This document shows positions 49,421 through 60,226 of a DNA stretch of 64,000 nucleotides, in pieces. The notes under the pieces were generated by a model. It saw nothing but the letters and a program-made list of their open reading frames with translations. It did not search any database and was not told the DNA's origin. The first letter of the stretch is position 1. The number at the start of each line of letters is the position of its first letter. The position numbers and the translations under genes are program-made. The DNA is from Suillus spraguei (Eukaryota > Basidiomycota > Agaricomycetes > Boletales > Suillaceae), in contig JABCPU010000154.1 of assembly GCA_016800925.1 (NCBI GenBank), positions 85,711-149,710 on the forward strand, read 5' to 3'.

Positions 49421-50599
49421 TCCTCTCCTTTGCATCCTCTTTTGATAAACGTATGTCACCCCACACATTGCAAACTGGACATTACCATGCTAGCTAATAC
49501 CTGGAACAATCGCACCATTTACTTCGCAACAAGCTTCAAGCGCACACTGCACAACACTTTCTGTGCTAATTGAGAGCACATCTCGTCCTGATTGTAATCT
49601 AAACCCTGTCTTGCTGAAAGATGATGGTGGATGGATGGTAGGAACCAATCGTCGGGTGCTTTTCTGGGTACCACCCGCTTCCCGACAGTAACCGTTTTAC
49701 TCTCCTAGGACTGTATTTGTGATACCCAGTGAGCAGGAAATTGATTTGAGTCGTATGGCTCATGGAGAACACTGATCGAATTGTCAAGATACGTGAGTTT
49801 TTCAAGTTAGTCTTGATCGCCCCTGGTAGTTGCTCAATCTATACTTCTAGTCCTACTTGCTGATGATCCGATTGTAGCAATACTCGGTATACAGTTTGGT
49901 TCCATGTTAATCGTACACCTGGAACCTGGCATCAAGCCTCAATTTGAAGTTCCTCAAGTAAAATGACCCGATGTTGTACCCTACGCACCTGTCATGCCGA
50001 TTGATGATCAAAGCCCCTTGAGTCCAAGTAGCGATTAACCCCTCGTCTTATACTAGCCCTAGCCTTTTTCATGTGAAGTACTGTCCTGCGATGACTCGCT
50101 CCCGTGATTCAGTATTACATCCATGGATACTGATTGAGCCTTACTTACCTCTGACTTCAATCTGACTTACCGACTCCTGGAAACGGGGGGCCGTGGTGCA
50201 AGCAGAACCTGACTAGGAATTGAAGAATACTGCAGTGTTATCGGATGGCGTTACTCTCAAGTTGCTAGTAATTCTTTGCCAGAGTTCAAGCAAAGAATAT
50301 CACCTGGATTTCATGACCATCACCGATATGATCGTGGTTGCAATTGCAGAGGGAATAAAAGCATGGCACAACTTGGAGGTTCCATAAATATAGTGCACAC
50401 CATAAATGAGCTTACCCCCAGTACCATAGCCTGAGAATAACGACGGCATGATGAGGCAAAACCTGTCTTACTCTTACCCTCAGCAACAGTTGAAGATCAT
50501 GATTCACTAGTAACGAAGGGAATATTATATTGCTAAGCATGTGAGACCTAATTACAGTGTTACAAGGACTCCCCTTCGGTCGGCCCATAACAAATCTGT
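49421..50599. other. Gene-poor stretch
   Basis: No credible gene, RNA or structured repeat seen between the WD40 relic and the helicase remnant. Confidence 0.35.
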
Positions 50600-51052
50600 T
50601 TACAGTAGCAACTCAGAAAATACAATATTAGCGCAGTCTTGTCCTTCATTTGTCTCTGTAAATAAACATAATGCATCTCTTCGTGTTCTCACTCTCGATA
50701 ATGCTGTGTACAGTTGACCGTGGGCAAAGGGATCGGTTCGCAAATTGAGTATGGTTCGTGCCAGCGTCAATCCTTGACATCCATTAAATGTTTGTTGCAT
50801 ATGTGAGTCGTAGAGGAAACTGTCTGCGATTGGCTGTCCATGATGAACGATTGGGATGGAAGGAAAAGTTGATGCAGGGAATGCAGTAGCTCTTGAATGT
50901 ATTGATAAGTTGTACTTCGACGATGCAATGCAATCATGTGCACGCGTGTGTTTCTGACCAATCCCTTTTCTACTGAGAGGTTTCGTTGAATGGCGCAGAC
51001 AGTTTTCCTTGAGGTCTAGACAATGAGGAGGTACTCCAGGATGTGTTAACAT
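50600..51052 (-). pseudogene. C-terminal remnant of a Pif1-like (Helitron) helicase
   Basis: The frame ends with the motif V/VI region of SF1B helicases: QQTFNGCQGLTLARTILNL, then FAHGQLYTALSRVRTR. In Helitron and Pif1 helicases the corresponding motif is a SQG..L and yVALSRV pair, which here is CQG and YTALSRV. The Walker A and B parts are not found upstream, so only the C-terminal ~100 residues remain. The family unwinds DNA 5'-3'; in mobile Helitrons it is fused to a Rep nuclease. No Helitron terminus (CTRR with hairpin) was recognised nearby. Confidence 0.7.
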
Positions 51053-51220
51053 TGCCAGGTAGTCAGGTGTGTGTTCCGGTCCATTTAAAGGTGTGTGTTC
51101 AGCCTCCTTCAGGCTGTCTAAGCTGAAGTAAGATTCTATGCTTTGTTAGTAAAATTGAGACATCCATATCAAAACTGTTCTCCTGCTTAAGTGAAAAGGA
51201 ACTGCGCGAAACCTTACCTG

Positions 51221-51681
51221 CTATGATGACTGTTGGAATAGCACGAGCACTGTCAGGAAGAGGTTGTAAGTCCTATATGAATAGATAAATGAAGGCAAAA
51301 AGGGGGCAAAGAAGTCACATACATCATTAGCAAAGAGATGAAGGGAATGCACAGATTTTCCTTCATCATCAACGATAGGACCAATAGTGGTCCGTGCGTC
51401 CAATAGATAGATACCATCTTCCACAGAGGCAGTATTGGCACCAAATGTGAACACATTTACTCGAATGTCCCCCATTTCTGAAGTTGCAATTTGAATCCAT
51501 CATAACACCAGTAACTCTTTTTATTGATTTGATATCTGTTTCCATTTTGAAGGCCAACAACGCCGTGAAATGATGCGGAGGTCGCCATAGTAGTGAGCAA
51601 AAAGGATGAACACGCAACAACACATGATGTGCAACAAGTAGAAAAAGCAGCGCAAGTCACACAGCATGATGTGGTGGACAA
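51221..51681 (-). other. Unrecognised coding-like exons
   Basis: Two overlapping frames have protein-like composition: IRVNVFTFGANTASVEDGIY, LLDARTTIGPIVDDEGKSVH, and upstream ASFHGVVGLQNGNRYQ and YWCYDGFKLQLQKWG. They lie just 5' of the Pif1 remnant on the same strand, so they may be other exons of the same dead element. I recognise no domain. Confidence 0.25.
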
Positions 51682-52054
51682 TATACCGGCGGCTATTTGT
51701 GCTTATATGTGTTGTAGATAACTTGCTGGCCATGAACTCGTCGTGGTAAACTACATTTTCATTTTCAGACCTATTGTGCCGATAACTCAAATTTCTTGCA
51801 GTATACATAGCTATCTTTAGCAGGAGCAGAATTATGTCCTCCGACTACAGATTGGATCAGACCGCCAGGGAGCATTGTTGAGAGCAGAACGAGCAGAACG
51901 AGCAGAACGGCTCTCAAGAACGCTGCCTGGCGATAATATTCCCTTCTTTATGTTCCCCATTAGTGTGTCATCTAACCTAGATTCATATGAGTGCTTCCGA
52001 CATGGTTCACCATCCTAACCATGGGTTCTATGTAAATGATGATGCGGTGTCTAG

Positions 52055-52357
52055 TCAGATATAGGGTCCGTATGGTGCACATAAGCGAAAGTGTACGGCT
52101 GCGTCATCAGTAATGTCATAGAGTGCGTCACTGTCATAGAGGCTTACAGTATAGTTCCAAGGACCATCTGCACCATACCACCTGGCCACACGAAAAAATT
52201 TAAATTCCCTGCATATTTCTACCGCAGCATTCTCAACTTCATGTTCTGCTGCTATGTGGTTGAGGACAGCCTGTCTATAAGCCGTCGATAGGTAAAAGTT
52301 TAAAACCGAGCTTAAATTTGGATCAATTCTCAGGGTAACGTGATATTTGGCCAACAA
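52055..52357 (-). CDS. Unrecognised short ORF
   Basis: About 100 codons with a coherent, globular-looking composition (VTLRIDPNLSSVLNFYLS, EICREFKFFRVARWYGADGP, NYTVSLYDSDALYDITDD). No family recognised. It may be a real small gene or the last exon of a mobile-element gene. The first in-frame Met is used. Confidence 0.25.
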   Translation of the reverse strand: MLAKYHVTLRIDPNLSSVLNFYLSTAYRQAVLNHIAAEHEVENAAVEICREFKFFRVARWYGADGPWNYTVSLYDSDALYDITDDAAVHFRLCAPYGPYI

Positions 52358-52782
52358 GTGCTACTTGCATAGAATACAAAATAAACGCACCTCAACATCA
52401 CATTACCTTCACCTAATTACCTTGCCATACCGGGTGGGAATAGCAAACTAAGTAGTACGGCAATGCCTTGTTCTCACTATACCCCAATACCCCTCTGATA
52501 AAAAGCCTTTATTCCCTACTTGCTAAGCTTACTTAACCGCTAGGAATGACACTGACAGCATCAGTAAGTACCACACGTTTCCCAGGGCTTAGCGAGCACT
52601 GTCTGCCTCTCCCACAGCACTGCAGCTTATGTCAACCTGTCTCCTCATCGTTCCCCACAATGAGGATGCTATCTCCCTTGTATATTGACCATTTTTCCTA
52701 GATTCTTTTATATTCTACATTTATATACTACCCTCTACCCTCTGGCAATGAATGTCACGCGCCAGCCCATACTCGTCATATG

Positions 52783-53245
52783 TGTCATATACTGTACATT
52801 CAGGTCCGATTCATGGACATCCAGACACCCAATCCATACATCCTAGTCCACCCATCCAATCCAGCTCACATGTCTGATCCATCCATCCACTCCAATCCAT
52901 ATCCATCAATAACTAATCCATATCCATATCTGACTCAGTCCACCCATCCGGTCCATGTTCATATCCGATCCATGTCCATATCCGATCTATGACCATATCC
53001 GATCCATGACCATATCTGATCCGTGACCATATCCAATCCATGCTCATATCCAAAACTATTTCTGTGCACCTGCGCATTACTCCTTTTAGGTTAAATACCT
53101 GTGTCTGGCTTTCAGTTATCTCTGCACCTCTGGCTTTCGGTTATCTCAACTTCTGTCTTGATAAGATATTTCATACAAGTCTTATTTCCGAGTTCATAGC
53201 CTTGTGTTTCGCAATGCCTCAGACATAGCCTTGGACTATCCTTAC
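52783..53245 (+). repeat. LTR-like dispersed repeat, copy 1
   Basis: Begins TGTCATATACTGTACATTCA and matches 59329-59735 in the same orientation along about 400 bases: a CCATATCCGATCCATG-type microsatellite-like core, then TGCGCATTAC..CCTTTTAG and TTCATAGCCTTGTG. The TGTCATA start is common in fungal Gypsy LTRs. Downstream (53265-53280) is a TATA-like AGTATATAAACTTG, as expected in an LTR promoter. No gag-pol follows. Confidence 0.55.
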
Positions 53246-53683
53246 TTGCCTTCCGGCATGCTACCTACAGTATATAAACTTGTAGTACAACTCCTGCAGA
53301 CCTCAGTCTGATCATTGCTTTCCTATTTCTGTATATTCCTTGATTACTCTGTATCCTGTTATCATGTCTATATAACTCCGTTTCCATTCTTGCACTTGGG
53401 CTCCGGCCCTTGTAAGCTTCCGACTCAGGCCTATGGGATCACTCCCTAGGCCAGAGCTTTGATCCCATGTTCTATATCCTTTTCGGACTTCGTCTGTTTC
53501 CTGTCTCTCATCCGTTTCACCTCCGACTCTACCTTTGGTAGTCTTATCCTGTCTGTTTCTATTCTGGACCTTGTCTGGAGTAGTCTATACTATTTCTATA
53601 CCATATCTGGACCTACTCCCCTCTAGTAGTTAACACTTCCCCTAAGATCCATAGAGCTATGCTCATCTGATCATCTGATCATC
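53246..53683. other. Possible remainder of the LTR-like repeat
   Basis: TATA-like sequence at about 53272, then pyrimidine-rich DNA with a small inverted pair (GGCCTATGGGATCACTCCCTAGGCC near 53430-53455). It could be LTR U3-R/U5 sequence; no gene seen. Confidence 0.3.
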
Positions 53684-53742
53684 TGCTCTTCTGCTCTTCT
53701 GCTCTTCTGCTCTTCTGCTCTTCTGCTCTTCTGCTCTTCCGC
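53684..53742 (+). repeat. 8-bp microsatellite (CTGCTCTT)n
   Basis: About seven head-to-tail copies of CTGCTCTT, preceded by three copies of ATCTGATC-like units. Confidence 0.85.
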
Positions 53743-54511
53743 TCCTCCGAGCTCCAGACCTTCGGACCTCTGGTCCTCCGGATCTATCCTATCCTATCCT
53801 CCGACACCTATGGATCATCTGTCCCTCTGGAGCTTTGCTCCTATCCTGCCCTGGACTTTGTCCAGGAGTCCATCCTTCATCCATTCTACTTGGAACTTGT
53901 TTCAGTAGTCTTACCATTACTCCCTACCATCCAGAAATAGTTCTGGTGCATTCCGGTGCTCATCCAGAAGTCCTTCGGAGCTTTATCGAGCTATCCTGTC
54001 CTACAGAGCTCACCCGGACTCCGTCCAGACTTCACTATAACTCCCCCTTGGACTTCATCCAAAATTAAGGGCACATACTCAGGTAAGGGGCACAGCGTAT
54101 GAGCTGAGGCCAAGCCCCTTCGACTTTCCGTCCCTCTGGTACAACCCCATGTAAGACCAGGACTTCTTAGTAGCCCCAGTTTTGCATGGTTGTAACAATA
54201 TGGCCTCCTGCCACTGTGGGTGTGCACCACATCACCCAGTCAGAGTTTCAATGAACTTCTTCAACTACCATGGGACCTGCACACATGCAGGGCATATCCC
54301 GCTCTGTTAGAATTGTCATTGGCAATTCTCGAATGAAGGCCTGTATGCAAGCATGAACTCTCAGTTAGTCTCAACAACAGCTGGAAAGCAAGCAGCATCA
54401 CGAGAGATATGCAGCTAATACCTCAGGTACGTGGGCAGTTGATTCTACCTTCATTCTTTACGTATTTACTATGTAGGACTCAGTCTTCAGAGTCAAGCGC
54501 TACTCCCTGAC
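53743..54511. other. Spacer before the KDZ relic
   Basis: Pyrimidine-rich, no gene recognised. It may include the 5' end of the KDZ element, whose inverted repeats I could not locate. Confidence 0.3.
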
Positions 54512-57460
54512 ATGAGAGACAACAACCCACAAGACCAAGATTTTTCCATGGGTGATGGTATGGCTGCTTTGCACGAGGATGATGCATTGCAGTGGGAGAC
54601 AATACCAGATAATGATAATCTGCAGGAAGATGAGACCTTTGTTCACACTGTCCGTGACATTGTTGGCAGCCAGTGAGTTTGAGTTCCTCATGACTTTATA
54701 CTCTAGCTTATGTGATTAGGTGGCAAGTCTATAAAGATAAACGCTCTTGGAGTCTATGCCTCCAACACTTGCAAGAGATCTGGGCATCAGTCTCCTGGAC
54801 CCTCTCTGCAGCCTATCTTCAATGGGCATACCCTGCTGTATTCGATAGCGAACATCCCTTGCCTGCCTCTCAACACATAGAGCCCATCAATCCATACCTT
54901 CCATCAACAGCCGAAACATCAGCTCCCATATCACTTGACTTCAAGGTTGACCTCTGGAGCTCTACCATAGGATATGGCTGCGCAAATCTTCCTTCAGTGC
55001 GGAGGCATTTGCCAAGGTCATCTGCGACCTGTACAAGGTGATTTTTTTCCCTGCACACTTCTCACTGACTTAGTTAATTGCAGTGGCCCTATCGCTGCTG
55101 CTACCAAAATGTATTAGCCGACTGCTTTGATGTGTACCTAATGATGAGATGCAAGGTTGATCAACAAGTTTCGGAGGCTCTCGGGCATAATACAGCAAAC
55201 TGCCAGGTGCTTAATTCTTGTCCACCTTGTAGCTATGAGGTAAGTACCTCCAATGCAAAGTACTTCGACTCATCTAATGTGTTTCAAGCTTGAGGACGAG
55301 CCTGAACTCAAATTCTGCAAGATGATTGTCTTTGATGGTAATAACTCACTATCCCGCATGGTGCCATTGGGTGGATGCGAAGTTGGTGACCAGCACATCT
55401 TTAAGAGCGACTATTTTCTGGACCCTGAGTTTGTTGATAAGTTTGCGGATGAGGTAAGGCCTGATCCTCAACCTTTGGATGCTAACATCTCCACCACCCA
55501 ACATCTGCATGACGAATGTGCCTCTACTGTCACTGCTCCTACATCTGCATGTACGGACAACTGGAAAGCAGCAAGAGCTGACACAAAGAAGAAGTCATGC
55601 GGCATCTTTGAGGAAACTGGAGTCTTTGCATGCACCTGCTGTCATGGCATTATACAGTGGATTGTTGACATGATTCATAGTGGAGAGCTGTATGTGTTGC
55701 CAATATCATTATTGTACGAACCCTAATAAATGTATGCTTTGTAGTTTCAAATATACTCTCACCATTGTCAGTAAGGCACTCAATGTTCTGGGACCTCAAC
55801 TGTTGATCGGTTACAATGTCGGTTGTAAACTCGCTACAACAATCTCATCAAGTTCGCTTGCCACTTTGTTTGCTAAGATGAGTGCCATATGTGTGTTGAT
55901 GTGTTTCATGGTTACACACATAACTATGCCTGTCAAGATATCAATCACCCGAATGTCATTGAGGGCATTGGCCTTGAAGACCTTGCAACAATGGAGAGGA
56001 TTTTCAGTCATTCAAATCAGCTTGCGCCCATCATACATTATGCATCAGCATACAATTGCCATGTGTTCATTGATATGCTATATCATCAATGGGATGAAGA
56101 CAAATACCTCAACCTTAGCAACATGCTCTACAGTAACTACAAGCAGGCCCTCTGCATCATCAACAAAGATGGAATTGCGCTGCAGAAAGCAAAGCATTCC
56201 CTTGGAATCAGCAACAGGGATATCAAGGTCTGGCAATCCAAACAGTCGGAGTACCTGAGAACCTGCGGCCAGGAGCCCGAGTATGATATCCATGCTGTTG
56301 CATATGTCGAGATGTTACAGAAGCTTCGAGATGCAAGGTGCATTCCTTACCACATCATAGCTTCAAATGCTGTCAATTGACCTTACTGTCAGAGCCGCTT
56401 CGGAGAATGCATCATCTCTGTTCCTGGGTATGACACCATCAGACTATCAATATTTCACTGCGAATGCATCATACACCAATGACCTATCCCACACATGCAA
56501 ACTCGAAACACAGTGACATCATGCAACTGAGCGATATGATCAAATCTTGCATGAGGTCACCACCCTTGAAGTGAAGATGGGAATTACATGTCGCTGGGAA
56601 CCCATAGACCCTCAATACATCGACACTGTCAAGTTCATTGCTACTAAATCATTTCACAAGTCTCTGGCCAATCTCCAATGCCTTGTCGTTCAGCGTCTCT
56701 TTGAGCTTCATAAATTGAACATCTCAAAGACCAGTAAGTTCACCTTCGATATTTGATTTAAGCATTTAATTTGCATGCCCTTTTTAAAGGTTATTGCATG
56801 TGGACACATATTGCCAAGTCTCTTCAGACGTGTTGCAAAGCTATTCAAAATGCCGTGAAAGTTTACAATGAAGCTGCCCTGACTCTCAATCCACCTGCAC
56901 CAATGCTCGACTGGTCAAAAGTTTCCCACTACACTTTTTTGGAGGAATTCACTCTCCTCCAGGAAACACAGCAGGATATTCGGTCTAAGAGATGGACTGA
57001 GCCTGCAGTTCGGGAGGTGATCAAGCAAAGTCTACAGATTGAATGGGACCATGAAAAAGTCACTTGCTACAATATTGAAATCCATCGCTTGCACACTGCC
57101 ATTGTTGATGAACAAATTTCATTTGCAACAGTCCTCAAGCAACTCAAGCAAGCTCGTGATCCTTTGTATGGAGCCATTGATGAGTATTGTGAGCGTCGAT
57201 GACAGATGAATGCACACATACTTTACCACATTAATGATATCTTCACTTTTCTGGGTCTAAAACCACAGGCGTTTGTAAAGGGAAGCAGGTGGACAAGGGA
57301 ACAGGTTCTATCTCTACTAGTGCGGATGCTCTTACTTCCATCAATGAGGACCACAAAGATGAGAGTGAGGGTGAGAGTGATGGCTTTGATGATTTAGATG
57401 CCATGGCTGGAGACATTGGTGGACCTGTTGATTATATCTCTGAGCTAGCTATCACATAGT
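54512..57460 (+). pseudogene. KDZ (Kyakuja-Dileera-Zisupton) transposase, decayed copy
   Basis: Recognisable KDZ blocks in order: WQVYKDKRSWSLCLQHLQE, LRKSSFSAEAFAKVICDLYK, DCFDVYLMMRCKVDQQVSEA, CPPCSYELEDEPELKFCKM, the first catalytic Asp in IVFDGNNSLSRM, GIFEETGVFACTCCHGI, LLIGYNVGCK, VDVFHGYTHNYACQ, GLEDLATMERIFSHSN (likely the Glu) and LDWSKVSHYTFLEEFTLLQE. Introns with good sites remain (e.g. GAG CT|GTATGT at about 55689). Damage: a frame change near 54946-54953, another near 55888-55896 in a GTGTGT run, stop codons TGA at 56514-56516 and 57200-57202 where Arg is expected, and Asn (AAT, 55815-55817) where KDZ has the catalytic Asp of GYDIGC. This copy should not make active transposase. 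Confidence 0.88.
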
Positions 57461-57783
57461 GTCATTCCGCATGAGCCATGATTCATAATAATGTTATACA
57501 TCTTTGTGCGCCTTTTGAAATCATTTCAAAATGTCGAGATTTTGTCCAAAATATTGTACTGAAGTGATTTACATAAGAGTGAGTGATGCATTGGTGATGC
57601 AAGTGTTGCCTGATAATGCAAACTACTACTTCAGTACAATACACTTCCAGTACGTTCATGAAGGTGTCAGTCATATATTGTTTCATCATTGGGGGTGATT
57701 CTCCAGGATGTAAAACAAAATGGTCAGTACTAGGTCTTAGATCTTAGGCTTATCAGCCACAATTCACCAATCACACACTATCA
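57461..57783. other. Spacer within the KDZ region
   Basis: About 320 bases without a recognised gene, between the KDZ relic and the viroplasmin-like ORF. Confidence 0.35.
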
Positions 57784-58822
57784 TGTTGCAGACCTTTCAT
57801 TGCAACCAGCCGAAAATTTCCCTCATTTCCTCTTGCCGTCTACTGTACCAAGCAGAGCAAGTTTCAGCTATTTCAGCAGTTCAACCATTGGTATCTGGAT
57901 TGGATCTAACACAACCGCTGGACTATATCACTGCAACCCTTGGTCGATCTCTGACAGTTGCATCAATTCTTAGCAACAACAATAGGTTTTATCCGGTGGT
58001 TTATGGGCGACATCCAGGTGTTTACCTTTTGTGGTGAGTACTATAGTCTATGCTATGTATCCTCTTCACTATAGCTGACCATCTGTGTTCTACCAGGGAG
58101 AATGCAGAGCCTGAAGTTACTGGGTGTGACATACGAAAGTTCCAGCATGTGAAAACTTTTGCTGATTCTCTCGTTTTCATGATCACAAAGGGTGAACACC
58201 ATGCGGTCAATAATTTACCTGCTCCAAAGCTGCCATTTCCGTCCTTATGAATGCTGTCTCCCAAACACAAATTTCCATCTCTGCAGCCTCTTGGTGGAAA
58301 GGCACATGACACATGTGAGTATATTTCTCAGATACTGTTGTTTGAGTCCTTTTTCAATGCTCTTTTTAGTGACTTCTGCTGCTGATCTCAGACTCAGCTC
58401 TGCTATGCACGATATGTCTATTTCACAGACAGTAGATTGGTCTTCCAACAACAGCTCTTCGTCATGCTCCCTACCACTTGCTCGCTCTTCATTGCACTCC
58501 CCACCATATATTCACCATCTGGTCCGAACACTGGCTGGGTTGTTGACAGTGTCTCTGTTGCGACTCAGACCAGTACTGGCGATGCACATGGCTCAGAAGA
58601 TTTTCTGCCTTGGGAATCCTCAGAATCGATGCAGAGAGGTATCTACATGCTCATGGCTACAAGGCCTCTGCAGTTTGGAGCATCATCCATGCTTTCAAGG
58701 ATGCATATGGTTTTGATGACTTCATGGCCTATGTGTGCCCCAAGGGAATGCCTGTGTTGGAGGCAGCATATATCTATGAGCTGATCTCAGGTCAGAATGT
58801 TTGGTTAGCTAATGACACCTAG
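57784..58822 (+). CDS. Viroplasmin/RNase H1 N-terminal-like protein, probably decayed
   Basis: Exon 1 ends GVYLLW across an intron (TTG TG|GTGAGT...ACCAG|G). The joined segment reads RFYPVVYGRHPGVYLLW followed by ENAEPEVTGCDIRKFQ and TFADSLVFM. This is the fold of the viroplasmin/RNase H1 N-terminal domain, which binds RNA-DNA hybrids (the pattern is Y-V-V-x-G-R-x-P-G-I-Y-x-x-W, then a V-x-G-F and K-x-F block). Downstream at about 58605-58795 a second segment in another frame (RIDAERYLHAHGYKASAVWS, DDFMAYVCPKGMPVLEAAYI) looks coding and may be a further exon. Start and 3' end are unclear. It follows the KDZ relic in the same orientation, within the same pair of LTR-like repeats. Confidence 0.45.
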
Positions 58823-59100
58823 ATAAGATAGAGAGCTAATCACCTCTTTCATATTGTTTGTTGACTCATTGGTTGACACTTGGCAGAAATTTTTGCTCCA
58901 CCTCTTTGCTTCCATCCTGTCATACCACAGTTCCTTGTACCATCACTGATCTCACTTCTCACGCTATTTTAACACCATTTTCCCCTTCGCTGTCGCTTTG
59001 CTCTGATTAGCTTGTCTGTTTTGTCATCCCAATGCCTGCTAAATCTCATTCCAGTGACTTTCACTATCTCAAGACTATGAAAATTAGTTATCAAACACCA

Positions 59101-59328
59101 TGGCACCATTGATCAAATGGAAACAAGTCCAATGATCTGCAGCCAAAAAATGTGCCATGAAAGAGAAATGACTTGCCCGCAAAGTAGAGTATGCAGATGC
59201 TCTTGCTGCTGCTCAAGATGTAGTCATGCAAGAAGCTATCAAGCTTCACAAACAATTTGTAACTAACACTGTAGAATACTTCTATGAAGCTATTTTACAG
59301 AATGCATGCATGAAGGGCAAGAGGAGAG
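59101..59328 (+). pseudogene. Truncated N-terminus of an element-associated ORF
   Basis: Starts MAPLIKWKQVQ and continues with SAAKKCAMKEK, LARKVEYADALAAAQDVVMQ and EAIKLHKQFVTNTVEYFYEA, interrupted by two in-frame TGA stops. From memory it resembles a helical N-terminal segment often seen beside KDZ elements in mushrooms. It is cut off exactly where the LTR-like repeat begins at 59329. Confidence 0.45.
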
Positions 59329-59735
59329 TGTCATATACCGTACATTCAGGTCCAGATTAGATCCAATCCATGGAAATCTGGACACCAAATTCCTGGACAT
59401 CTGGACACCCAATCCATACATCCTAGTCCATCCATACAACCCAGCTCACATATCCTATCCACCCATCCTCTCCAATCCATACATGTCCATATCCAATCTG
59501 TGTCCATATCCAATCTGTGTCTATATCTGATCCATGTCCATATCCGATATGCATCCATATCCAATCCAAGTTCATATCTGAACTATTCCTGCACACCTGT
59601 GCATTACCCCTTTTAGACTATACCTGTGTTTCTGGCTTTTGGGTATCTCTGTGCTTCCAGCTCTCAGTGATCTCTGCCTCCGTCTTGATAAGTATTTTGT
59701 ACAAGTTTCATCTCTGAGTTCATAGCCTTATGTTC
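59329..59735 (+). repeat. LTR-like dispersed repeat, copy 2
   Basis: Begins TGTCATATACCGTACATTCA and parallels copy 1 at 52783 for about 400 bases, including CACCCAATCCATACATCCTA and the TTCATAGCCTT block, then diverges. It interrupts the ORF that ends at 59328, so it arrived later than that ORF. Confidence 0.55.
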
Positions 59736-60226
59736 CACTCACTTCAGTCAACCACTTGAAATGACCTCTTAGGTCTATGTGTTTGTGGCTAGCAAAGGAC
59801 CTAGTGGGTGTGTTCTAGGATGGTATTCCCAGTATTTTACCCCATGTACTGGGATGTCCCGGTCCATACTGAAGCAAGTATCTGGGCCATCCCAAGGACC
59901 TATTTTTGATCTTTCCCAATCCCAACCGGGATCACTCTAGCATGTCTCTGGGATGTCCCAGGGCATTTATCAGGAGGGCTTTCCCATCATAAATAGGGGT
60001 GATAGGGGTCCTTTTTCAGACATTTTGACGGCATAAAAATTCACGATTTGTACATCCATAGAAGGAGTAGTACTAGGTATGCAAGGCCAGTATATGCACT
60101 TGAGACAAGATTTGATATGGGACAAAAACCTGCAGGATTTTTGGCTTGAAACAGCGTCCTAAACGTAAGAGAAGTCTAACTGAGTGCAGCACTAGTCATT
60201 GAGTAATGAGGTTGTCTTGCGAGCAA
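59736..60226. other. Intergenic, no gene recognised
   Basis: Contains repeated short phrases (GGGATGTCCCGG and GGGATGTCCCAGG near 59848 and 59950), partly palindromic, but no gene. Confidence 0.35.

Noticed and set aside
51883..51912. Three copies of AGCAGAACG
   Set aside because: Too short to be more than a simple microsatellite.
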